From contig CAMJIC010000062.1 in NCBI GenBank assembly GCA_946405675.1, forward strand, positions 1 through 12,020: 12,020 nucleotides of DNA, read 5' to 3'. The stretch's first letter is position 1. Each line of letters begins with the position of its first letter. Positions 6,346-12,020 of this stretch are shown here, one piece after another. Made by a program: the position numbers and the translations under genes. Under the pieces are notes generated by a model that was given only the letters and a program-made list of their open reading frames with translations, was not told the origin of the DNA and made no database searches. Source of the DNA: an uncultured Clostridia bacterium. Its GTDB lineage: Bacteria; Bacillota; Clostridia; Lachnospirales; Lachnospiraceae.

Positions 6346-8094
6346 GTGAACATGAAACAATTGATTCTGGGCAACAAGGCGGTTGCCCGCGGCCTTTATG
6401 AGGCTGGGTGCTGCTTTGCCTCCAGTTATCCGGGTACCCCCAGCACTGAGGTGACGGAGGAGCTGGCGAAGTATGAGGAGGTTTACTGCGAATGGGCACC
6501 GAATGAAAAGGTAGCCCTGGAGGCTGCGTTCGGAGCGTCCCTGGCAGGAAGAAGATCCTTTTGCGCAATGAAGCATGTCGGCCTGAATGTAGCCGCAGAC
6601 CCTCTCTATACGATGTCCTATACAGGAGTCAATGCGGGACTGGTGATCGTGGTGGCTGATGACCCCGGGATGCATTCTTCCCAGAATGAACAGGATTCCC
6701 GCCACCATGCGATCGCCGCCAAGCTCCCGATGCTGGAGCCATCTGATTCGCAGGAAGCGCTGGATTTCACAAAGCTTGCCTTTGAGATCTCGGAGCGGTT
6801 TGATACGCCGGTCCTGATCAAGATGTGCACAAGGGTCGCGCATTCCCAGTCGGTCATTCGGATGTCTGAGCGGTCCGTGCCGGCCAGGGTCTATGAGAAG
6901 AATATCGCGAAATATGTCATGATGCCCGGAAACGCGAAGAAGCGTCATCCAATCGTGGAAGACAGAACCTTAAAGCTGAAGGAGTATGCGGAAAAAGAAC
7001 CCGTCAACCGTGTTGAGATGGGCGGGACTTCTCTTGGAATTATCACTTCCTCAACATCGTATCAGTACGTGAGGGAGGTCTTCGGGGATTCGGTTTCAAT
7101 CCTGAAGATCGGCATGGTCAATCCGCTGCCGGATCAGCTGATCCTTTCTTTTGCCGGGAAGGTAGACAGTCTTGCGGTCGTTGAGGAGCTGGATCCGATT
7201 CTGGAGACACATTGCAAGGCGCTCGGGCTGAAGGTGAAGGGCAAGGATGTCCTGCCGGTGTGCGGGGAGTTTTCCCAGAATATGATCGCAAAGGCATTCG
7301 GGAAGGAAGTTCCGGACAGGCTTGCGCTTCCTGAGGCCCTGCCGCTGCGTCCGCCGGTGATGTGTCCCGGATGTCCCCACCGGGGGCTGTTCTATACGCT
7401 CCGGAAGATCGGGTGCACGGTTCTGGGGGACATCGGATGTTATACGCTTGGCGCTGTCCCCCCTCTGGCTGCGATGGAGACCTGTCTGTGCATGGGTGCT
7501 TCCGTGTCCTCCATCCATGGATTCAATCAGATGGGCGGAGCGGATGCTGAGAAGAATACGGTATGCGTGATCGGGGACTCAACCTTCATGCATTCCGGCA
7601 TGACCGGCCTTGCCAACATTGCCTACAATCAGAGCAATTCCACTGTGATCATCCTGGATAATTCCATCACAGGGATGACCGGGCATCAGCAGAACCCGAC
7701 GACAGGCTATAACATCAAAGGAGATCCGGCCGGGAAGATCGATCTGGAGGCTTTGTGCCATGCGATGGGTTTTGCCCGGGTGAAGGTGACGGATCCGTAT
7801 GATCTGGGAGCGTGCGAGAAGGTTGTGCGGGAGGAGCTGGAAGTGCCTGAACCATCTGTCATTATCTCTAGGCGGCCCTGCGCACTGCTGAAGTATGTGA
7901 AGAAAAAAGCACCCCTGAGGGTTTCTCCTGAAAAGTGCAGGGGCTGTACCTCCTGCATGAAGGTTGGATGTCCTGCCATTTCGATCCGGGATAAGAAGGC
8001 AGTGGTTGATGCCACGCTGTGCATCGGCTGCGGCGTATGTACGCAGCTGTGCAGGTTCGGCGCGTTTGAATCCGATGGAAAGGAGGAGGCATGA
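6346..8094 (+). CDS. iorA: Indolepyruvate:ferredoxin oxidoreductase, alpha subunit
   Basis: Large subunit of the enzyme that decarboxylates indolepyruvate, phenylpyruvate and related arylpyruvates to arylacetyl-CoA while reducing ferredoxin. The start may be GTG 6346, placed 7 nt after GAGG within GAGGTGATC (a 9-nt match to the 16S tail), or ATG 6352, which would give the usual MKQLILGN family start. Visible features are SYPGTPSTEV (27-36) in the pyrimidine-binding domain, CPGCPHR (340-346), GDIGCYTLGA, and the ThDP-binding motif GDS (410-412) through DN (438-439). Two C-terminal [4Fe-4S] motifs follow: CxxCxxCx4CP (531-543) and CIGCGVCTQLC (559-569). The length of 582 aa is normal for IorA. 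The stop codon overlaps the start of iorB (ATGA), implying translational coupling and equal subunit supply. Confidence 0.96.
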   Translation: MNMKQLILGNKAVARGLYEAGCCFASSYPGTPSTEVTEELAKYEEVYCEWAPNEKVALEAAFGASLAGRRSFCAMKHVGLNVAADPLYTMSYTGVNAGLVIVVADDPGMHSSQNEQDSRHHAIAAKLPMLEPSDSQEALDFTKLAFEISERFDTPVLIKMCTRVAHSQSVIRMSERSVPARVYEKNIAKYVMMPGNAKKRHPIVEDRTLKLKEYAEKEPVNRVEMGGTSLGIITSSTSYQYVREVFGDSVSILKIGMVNPLPDQLILSFAGKVDSLAVVEELDPILETHCKALGLKVKGKDVLPVCGEFSQNMIAKAFGKEVPDRLALPEALPLRPPVMCPGCPHRGLFYTLRKIGCTVLGDIGCYTLGAVPPLAAMETCLCMGASVSSIHGFNQMGGADAEKNTVCVIGDSTFMHSGMTGLANIAYNQSNSTVIILDNSITGMTGHQQNPTTGYNIKGDPAGKIDLEALCHAMGFARVKVTDPYDLGACEKVVREELEVPEPSVIISRRPCALLKYVKKKAPLRVSPEKCRGCTSCMKVGCPAISIRDKKAVVDATLCIGCGVCTQLCRFGAFESDGKEEA

Positions 8095-8675
8095 TGGAGA
8101 CAAAGAATATCATGATCGTCGGCGTCGGCGGGCAGGGGTCATTGCTTGCCAGCAAGCTCCTGGGCTCCCTCTTTCTGACTCAGGGCTATGACGTGAAGGT
8201 CAGCGAGGTGCATGGCATGTCCCAGCGGGGCGGAAGCGTGGTGACTTACGTGCGGTATGGAGATTCTGTCGCATCGCCGGTGATCGATGAAGGACAGGCG
8301 GATTCTATCGTATCCTTCGAGCTGCTTGAGAGTGCCAGGTGGCTGCCTTACCTGAAAATGGGCGGACAGATCGTCACCAATACCCAGCAGATTGATCCGA
8401 TGCCTGTCGTGACGGGCCAGGCGAAGTATCCTTCGGATCTGGTTGCAAAGATGAGGGCAGCAGGCGTGAAGGTGGATGCGATGGACTGTGTTGCCCTGGC
8501 CAGAGAAGCAGGATCTGTGAAGGCTGTCAACCTGGTGCTTCTGGGAAGGCTCTCTCATTATTTCGACTTTCCGGAAGAAGTGTGGCAGGAGGCGATTGCT
8601 TCCTGCGTCCCGCAGAAGTTCCTGGAGATGAACAGGAAGGCATTTGCTCTGGGAAGGACAGAGGGAACCTCATAA
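8091..8675 (+). CDS. iorB: Indolepyruvate:ferredoxin oxidoreductase, beta subunit
   Basis: Gamma-domain subunit partner of IorA. The N-terminus has the glycine-rich GVGGQGSLLASKLLG (11-25) and the family mark EVHGMSQRGGSVVTYVRYG, both diagnostic of the 2-oxoacid:ferredoxin oxidoreductase gamma/beta subunit. At 194 aa it is of standard length. ATG 8091 overlaps the iorA stop codon; a second ATG directly follows at 8094, so either may be used, with GGAGG in the last iorA codons serving as ribosome binding site. The following gene begins 131 nt downstream without a terminator between. Confidence 0.95.
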   Translation: MMETKNIMIVGVGGQGSLLASKLLGSLFLTQGYDVKVSEVHGMSQRGGSVVTYVRYGDSVASPVIDEGQADSIVSFELLESARWLPYLKMGGQIVTNTQQIDPMPVVTGQAKYPSDLVAKMRAAGVKVDAMDCVALAREAGSVKAVNLVLLGRLSHYFDFPEEVWQEAIASCVPQKFLEMNRKAFALGRTEGTS

Positions 8676-8680
8676 GTTTT

Positions 8681-8704
8681 TTCTGAACAGATCCTATGGT
8701 TCAG
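8681..8704. repeat. Palindromic repeat copy after iorB
   Basis: CTGAAC (8683-8688) and GTTCAG (8699-8704) form an inverted repeat with a 10-nt loop, 7 nt past the iorB stop. TTCTGAACAG is identical to 10 nt of the right arm of the palindrome at 11726-11757. Confidence 0.5.
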
Positions 8705-8708
8705 TGTA

Positions 8709-8728
8709 TGCAGGCACACCTGCCTGCA
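8709..8728 (+). other. Hairpin in iorB–paaK spacer
   Basis: TGCAGGCA-CACC-TGCCTGCA is a perfect 8-bp stem with a 4-nt loop and no T-run. It may be an mRNA processing or stability element that sets relative expression of iorAB and the ligase; this is inference. Confidence 0.5.
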
Positions 8729-8806
8729 AGGGAAAAAGTGTGGATTGCCCGCGGAAGGAAACAGATCCGGCCTTCGGATGCGGCGCGGTCCAGGAAAGGA
8801 AACACA

Positions 8807-10108
8807 ATGGAAAGATACTATCAAAAGGACATCGAATGCGCCTCGCCCGATCAGATGCGTGCCATTCAGAATGAAAAGCTGGTGAAACAGGTCAGGCATG
8901 TGTGGGAAAATGTCCCGTACTACAGGAAAAAGATGGAAGACAAGGGCGTGACGCCGGACGATATCCGTTCTGTGGATGACCTGCAGAAGCTTCCATTCCT
9001 GTCGAAGGCAGACCTGCGGGAAGCATATCCCTATGGACTCCTGGGAAAGCCGCTGAAGGAATGTGTGCGGATCCAGTCGACATCCGGAACCACCGGAAAG
9101 CGCGTCGTTGCTTTCTACACGCAGCATGATATTGATCTGTGGGAGGACTGCTGCGCACGGGCCATCATGGCAGCAGGGGGAACGGACGAGGATGTCTGTC
9201 AGGTATCTTACGGATATGGGCTCTTTACGGGAGGCCCCGGACTGAACGGAGGCTCTCACAAAGTAGGATGTCTGACGATCCCGACTTCATCCGGCAATAC
9301 GGACCGGCAGATTATGTTCATAAATGACCTTCAGGCGACGATCCTGTGCTGTACGCCGTCCTATGCGGCCTACCTGGGAGAGCGCATGAAAGAGATGGGA
9401 ATGGGGCCGGAAGACATCTCACTGAAGGCGGGGATCTTCGGCGCGGAAGCCTGGTCGGAGGAGATGCGCCGGGATATCCAGAAAACACTTGGGATCAAGG
9501 CTTATGATATTTACGGGCTGACTGAGCTTTCAGGCCCGGGTGTCGCATTTGAATGCTCAGAGCAGGCCGGCATGCATGTCAACGAGGATCATTTCCTGCC
9601 GGAGATCATTGATCCGGATACGGAAGAGGTTCTTCCGCCGGGAAGCGAAGGCGAGCTGGTGTTCACTGCGCTGGACAAGGAAGCGTTTCCGATGATCCGT
9701 TATCGGACCCGGGATATCTGCTGCCTTTCGAGGGAGAAGTGTTCCTGCGGCCGCACGCTGATCAAGATGCAGAAACCGAGAGGACGTTCGGATGATATGC
9801 TGATCATACGCGGGGTCAATGTCTTCCCGTCCCAGATTGAGACAGTCCTCCTTAACCAGGGCTATTCCGCGAATTACCAGATCATTGTTGACCGGGTCAA
9901 CAGTACGGACACACTGGACGTTCAGGTGGAGATGACGCCGGAGATGTTCACGGATAATCTCGGGGAGATCAACAGGAGGCAGAAGGAACTGGTCGAGGGG
10001 CTGAGATCCATGCTGGGGATCAGGGCAAAGGTCACGCTGGTGGCGCCTAAGACAATCGCCCGTTCAGAAGGAAAAGCGGTCCGCGTGATTGATAATCGGA
10101 AAATCTAA
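8807..10108 (+). CDS. paaK: Phenylacetate-CoA ligase family (arylacetate-CoA ligase)
   Basis: A 433-aa adenylate-forming ligase of PaaK type. I start it at ATG 8807, where AGGAAAGGA lies 6 nt upstream and the protein opens MERYYQKDIECAS, as PaaK homologues do; the same frame is open back to ATG 8696 but those extra 37 codons look unrelated. Motifs are STSGTTGKR (91-99, phosphate loop), YGYGLFTGGPG, YGLTELSGPG (236-245), YRTRD (299-303), CSCGR (312-316) and RSDDMLIIRGVNVFPSQIE. The family joins phenylacetate or indoleacetate to CoA with ATP going to AMP. Behind IorAB it most likely interconverts arylacetyl-CoA and free arylacetate in Phe, Tyr or Trp catabolism (inference). ATP-driven activation of an imported arylacetate for the reverse, reductive IOR reaction is equally possible. 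The ACT gene follows after 20 nt. Confidence 0.93.
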   Translation: MERYYQKDIECASPDQMRAIQNEKLVKQVRHVWENVPYYRKKMEDKGVTPDDIRSVDDLQKLPFLSKADLREAYPYGLLGKPLKECVRIQSTSGTTGKRVVAFYTQHDIDLWEDCCARAIMAAGGTDEDVCQVSYGYGLFTGGPGLNGGSHKVGCLTIPTSSGNTDRQIMFINDLQATILCCTPSYAAYLGERMKEMGMGPEDISLKAGIFGAEAWSEEMRRDIQKTLGIKAYDIYGLTELSGPGVAFECSEQAGMHVNEDHFLPEIIDPDTEEVLPPGSEGELVFTALDKEAFPMIRYRTRDICCLSREKCSCGRTLIKMQKPRGRSDDMLIIRGVNVFPSQIETVLLNQGYSANYQIIVDRVNSTDTLDVQVEMTPEMFTDNLGEINRRQKELVEGLRSMLGIRAKVTLVAPKTIARSEGKAVRVIDNRKI

Positions 10109-10128
10109 ATTGGTGAAGGAGGAAAAAG

Positions 10129-10556
10129 ATGGCGATCAAGCAGATCTCTGTATTTCTGGAAAACAAGCCGGGAAAGCTGGATGAGATGACGAAGGTGCTG
10201 GCGGAATCCGGCATCACGCTCCGGGCTTTGTCCCTTGCCGAGACCAAGGATTTCGGCATTGTCCGCATGATCGTGGATGATGTATTGGGAACATCGACAG
10301 TCCTGAAGAATCATGATTTTATCTTTACACTGACACCGGTCGTGGCCGTGATGGTTCCGGACATCGTAGGAGGGCTGAACAATGTGCTGGGTCCCTTGAC
10401 GGCTGCCTGCGTCAACCTGGAGTATATGTATTCTACTTTGGCCGGAGAGCAGTCCGGAAACGCATACATGATCCTGCGTGTCGAGGATGTGGAGAAGACG
10501 GAGAACGCATTGAGTGCGGCAGGCTTCCGCCTGGCGGATGACGGGATCCGATGAGT
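10129..10556 (+). CDS. Tandem ACT-domain protein
   Basis: A 141-aa protein from ATG 10129, with GAAGGAGG directly upstream. It consists of two ACT units: residues about 4-70 (IKQISVFLENKPGKLDEMTKVLAESGI, the typical beta-strand then Gly-rich turn and helix) and about 72-141 (VVAVMVPDIVGGLNNVLGPLTAACVNLEYMYS). ACT domains bind amino acids and control linked enzymes. Such stand-alone double-ACT proteins are frequent next to PaaK/IOR genes in Clostridia, so an aromatic amino acid sensor for this operon is likely, though the ligand is not shown by sequence. It is the last gene of the operon. The TGA stop ends at 10554; the frame's end is given here with two bases of margin. Confidence 0.88.
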
Positions 10557-10569
10557 GATACAGACAGAT

Positions 10570-10594
10570 GGCCGCCGGCATCATGCCGGCGGCC
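10570..10594. other. Perfect GC-rich palindrome in convergent spacer
   Basis: GGCCGCCGGCAT, one C, then ATGCCGGCGGCC form a perfect 12-bp-arm palindrome 16 nt after the ACT gene. No T-run follows on either side. It may act as an mRNA 3'-end stabiliser in front of the true terminator at 10601-10634. Confidence 0.6.
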
Positions 10595-10600
10595 GAAGAG

Positions 10601-10634
10601 GCAGGCTTGCTGTTCTGGCAGCGGGCCTGCTTTT
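10601..10634 (+). terminator. Rho-independent terminator of the ior operon
   Basis: GCAGGC-TT-GCTG pairs with CAGC-GG-GCCTGC; the TT/GG positions form U-G pairs in RNA, giving a 12-bp stem with a TTCTGG loop, followed by TTTTGTG. It ends the iorAB-paaK-ACT transcript before the convergent dehydrogenase-like gene. Confidence 0.75.
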
Positions 10635-10655
10635 GTGATTCATGCTATGCCGGAT

Positions 10656-10682
10656 GGTTCAAGACCTGTCCTGAACCGTTAC
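10656..10682. repeat. Palindromic repeat copy inside 3' end of dehydrogenase-like gene
   Basis: GGTTCA (10656... on +) through CTGAACCGTTAC matches the core of the 11726-11757 palindrome at 22 of 26 positions, with GGTTCA/TGAACC as inverted arms. On the minus strand it encodes the last residues VTVQDRS and the TGA stop of the dehydrogenase-like protein. Confidence 0.6.
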
Positions 10683-11669
10683 TTTTTCTTTCAGTTTTTC
10701 CAGCCTTCGGTAGCTTTCCCGGAGGCGGTAGAACAGTTCATCCGGGAGCGGGTCTTTCTCCCATTTGATCCCGGTTGGGGTGAGCCTGTTGCGGGCACCG
10801 AAGAATATACCGTTCAGGAAGCAGGCACTATCGTTCCAGTTCCCGGAGATGACCTCCGGGATGGTCAGGGCAACGGAGGAAACGCCGGGAGCGATATATG
10901 GCCTGTACCCAAGGGCGCGGATGGAAATGTTGGCTCCGACGGTCAGGTTGGTCAGCTTATCCGTAGCCTGGCTGTCGTAGAACCTGGGAGAGATGCTGTT
11001 GACGGCGATCAGGCCTCTTCCATTCGGGCCATAGACCCGGCCGCTCTGGAGAAAATGGGAAAAGCGCGGATCGGATGGCGCGCGCTTTGCCGCATAATAG
11101 GCTCCCCGGGCGAACATCACCCCCAGTCCGAAGCCCTGCACCTGCTCCGGATGGAGAAAACGCGCAGCCTCTTCACACAGAAGATCGACGGGATCCGATA
11201 CAACGCCAAACAGTCCCTTATAGTCCTCGCGGAGTGCCTTTGCCGCATACGCGGCGAGTATGGCTCTGTTGGCTTCAAACTGTGCCATTCTGACGTCGCC
11301 CTGGGTCTCTTCCCCCACGGAAGGTACGCCGGCTGCAGCGCACAGGAGAAACACATCGCAGTCAAACAGATCGTTCTCAGTCAGAACCTTCACTTCCGGA
11401 TACCGGGTCTTGCTGAAGGGGGAAAGGATCTGGTTCAGTTCGATGTCCATCCGGGAAACCAGCTTCTGGTTCGTATCATAGATTCCGATCCTGGAGATCG
11501 TTTCGCCTGCTGACGCACGCAATGCGACCGCTGCATTCTGCCCCACGTTCCCCAGCCCCACGATATGGATCCTTTTTCTGTCCAAAGGCCCTGCCATCAG
11601 CCAGGGATAAGAGGGAAGATGGCTTTTTTCATATGGGAACGCTGATCTGAGATCTGTGATCTTATGCAT
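10659..11669 (-). CDS. Lactate/malate dehydrogenase-like protein, catalytic pair replaced
   Basis: A 336-aa protein; I start it at ATG 11669 (MHKITDLRS), 5-6 nt behind GAAGGAGAG, rather than at upstream ATGs 11687 and 11684. Residues 32-65 form an NAD-binding Rossmann unit (IVGLGNVG, Asp65 after strand 2). The rest follows the LDH/MDH plan through to a closing helix. By manual alignment to LDH numbering, Arg109 is kept (Arg127 in DVRMAQFEANRAIL) and Arg171 is kept (Arg188 in GVMFARG). However, Asn140 is Asp (Asp159 in VVSDPVD), Asp168 is Met185, and catalytic His195 is Asn216 (VYGPNGRG). It may be a dehydrogenase with a different mechanism or a binding protein. Facing an arylpyruvate operon, a 2-oxoacid ligand is plausible but unproven. 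Its C-terminus runs into a repeat element. Confidence 0.8.
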   Translation of the reverse strand: MHKITDLRSAFPYEKSHLPSYPWLMAGPLDRKRIHIVGLGNVGQNAAVALRASAGETISRIGIYDTNQKLVSRMDIELNQILSPFSKTRYPEVKVLTENDLFDCDVFLLCAAAGVPSVGEETQGDVRMAQFEANRAILAAYAAKALREDYKGLFGVVSDPVDLLCEEAARFLHPEQVQGFGLGVMFARGAYYAAKRAPSDPRFSHFLQSGRVYGPNGRGLIAVNSISPRFYDSQATDKLTNLTVGANISIRALGYRPYIAPGVSSVALTIPEVISGNWNDSACFLNGIFFGARNRLTPTGIKWEKDPLPDELFYRLRESYRRLEKLKEKVTVQDRS

Positions 11670-11725
11670 GGTTCTCTCCTTCATCATTTTGCCTGAGGAT
11701 CTGTAGATTCATTCCTTGCACCTTT

Positions 11726-11757
11726 GTAACTGTTCAGAACCTGTTCTGAACAGTTAC
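11726..11757. repeat. Perfect 15-bp-arm palindrome, repeat family prototype
   Basis: GTAACTGTTCAGAAC and GTTCTGAACAGTTAC are exact reverse complements separated by CT. It is the longest and most regular member of the repeat family scattered at gene ends in this window, and lies 57 nt upstream of the dehydrogenase-like start codon. On the + strand a T-run follows after 5 nt, but no + strand gene precedes it within the window. Confidence 0.9.
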
Positions 11758-11899
11758 GCATATTTTTTTTTCATCCGATCGTGCGGCACATCATCATTCC
11801 CACAGCCCGGTCCGGGCCGATGGAGAAGGAATAATGCATCTTCGTATCGTTATGACGGATAGATCCGATGAAACTGGCAAAGCACGTTTAATCAAATTT

Positions 11900-11928
11900 A
11901 TTATACAACGAATGCGTGCATATTTCCA
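11900..11928 (-). promoter_or_regulatory. Likely minus-strand promoter
   Basis: On the minus strand, TGGAAA (11928-11923, 4 of 6 to TTGACA) is followed after 17 nt by a perfect TATAAT (11905-11900). A start near 11893 would give the dehydrogenase-like mRNA a leader of about 225 nt containing the palindrome at 11726-11757. Confidence 0.5.
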
Positions 11929-12020
11929 TCATCAGGAATTCTTCGCAACACCCCCGCCCGCTGGCGGGTTACAAGTCACACCCTGGCCAGGTCACAGTTC
12001 ACTGCCCGGCCGGTCAGGCT

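Larger units (their letters stand above)
11670..12020. other. Upstream region of dehydrogenase-like gene: repeats, no clear gene
   Basis: A 351-nt stretch to the window edge. It contains a perfect palindrome (11726-11757), a run of about ten T (from 11763), an AT-rich island (11885-11935) with a minus-strand promoter, and GC-rich inverted repeats near the end: CCCGCC-CGCT-GGCGGG around 11953-11968 and CCTGGCCAGG at 11982-11991. No reading frame here is convincing. Confidence 0.6.

Noticed and set aside
8696..8806. Longer N-terminus for the arylacetate-CoA ligase starting at ATG 8696
   Set aside because: The extra 37 codons do not resemble PaaK, overlap a repeat and a hairpin, and lack a good ribosome binding site; ATG 8807 has AGGAAAGGA upstream and the family-typical start.
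10551..11513. 320-codon + strand open frame opposite the dehydrogenase-like gene
   Set aside because: It is an antisense shadow in GC-rich coding sequence. It starts at the end of the ACT gene, passes through the palindrome and the terminator, and shows no recognisable motif; the minus-strand frame has a clear NAD-binding fold.
11726..11772. Palindrome plus T-run as a rho-independent terminator
   Set aside because: The T-run starts 5 nt after the stem and no + strand gene precedes it in the window; sequence matches elsewhere show it is a repeat-family member.
11772..11890. Short minus-strand frame between the TATAAT promoter and the T-run
   Set aside because: Only about 20 to 38 codons, no ribosome binding site before its ATG, and the reading frame depends on single bases in a repeat-like region; not supportable as a gene.
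11834..12020. Open + strand frame running to the window edge
   Set aside because: About 62 codons, open only because the window ends. It crosses GC-rich inverted repeats, has its GAAGGA only 3 nt before the ATG, and resembles no family.

Overview
The window looks like a chromosomal stretch from an anaerobic Firmicute, most likely a Lachnospiraceae- or Clostridia-type gut bacterium of moderately high GC. The grounds are strong AGGAGG-type ribosome binding sites, a ferredoxin-dependent indolepyruvate oxidoreductase, a BirA-type biotin operator in front of a lone bioY, and many short palindromic repeats between genes. The assignment to a family is inference; no rRNA, tRNA, phage, CRISPR or transposase gene is visible.

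Region 1 (1-4235, + strand) holds a probable three-gene operon. First is the 3' part of a large fusion enzyme: the C-terminal end of an SDR/fatty acyl reductase-like domain joined to a complete long-chain acyl-CoA synthetase-like adenylation module. Then come a 210-aa protein of unknown function and a short GMC-family flavoprotein carrying a ferredoxin-style cysteine cluster. Together they suggest metabolism of an acyl or alcohol (lipid-like) substrate, but the substrate is not evident.

Region 2 (4236-5470) contains bioY, the biotin-binding S component of an ECF transporter, on the - strand. A clear BirA operator overlaps its -35 box. About 390 bases upstream of it contain only structured, non-coding sequence.

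Region 3 (5471-6133) is a DEDDh 3'-5' exonuclease gene, followed by a textbook rho-independent terminator at 6226-6263.

Region 4 (6346-10556) is an aromatic amino acid catabolic operon: iorA, iorB, a paaK-type arylacetate-CoA ligase and a tandem-ACT protein. IorAB oxidises arylpyruvates to arylacetyl-CoA and reduces ferredoxin. The ligase interconverts arylacetate and arylacetyl-CoA, and the ACT protein may sense an aromatic amino acid. The operon ends at a terminator at 10601-10634.

Region 5 (10659-11669, - strand) is a convergent gene for a lactate/malate dehydrogenase-like protein. By manual alignment it has lost the His/Asp catalytic pair while keeping the NAD fold and two substrate arginines. 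Beyond it lie 351 bases with a perfect 15-bp-arm palindrome, a good minus-strand promoter and GC-rich inverted repeats.

A recurring theme is a dispersed palindromic repeat with the core GTTCAG..CTGAAC / TAACTGTTCAG. Copies or half-copies lie at or just after the stop codons of several genes here, and in two cases the stop codon is part of the element.
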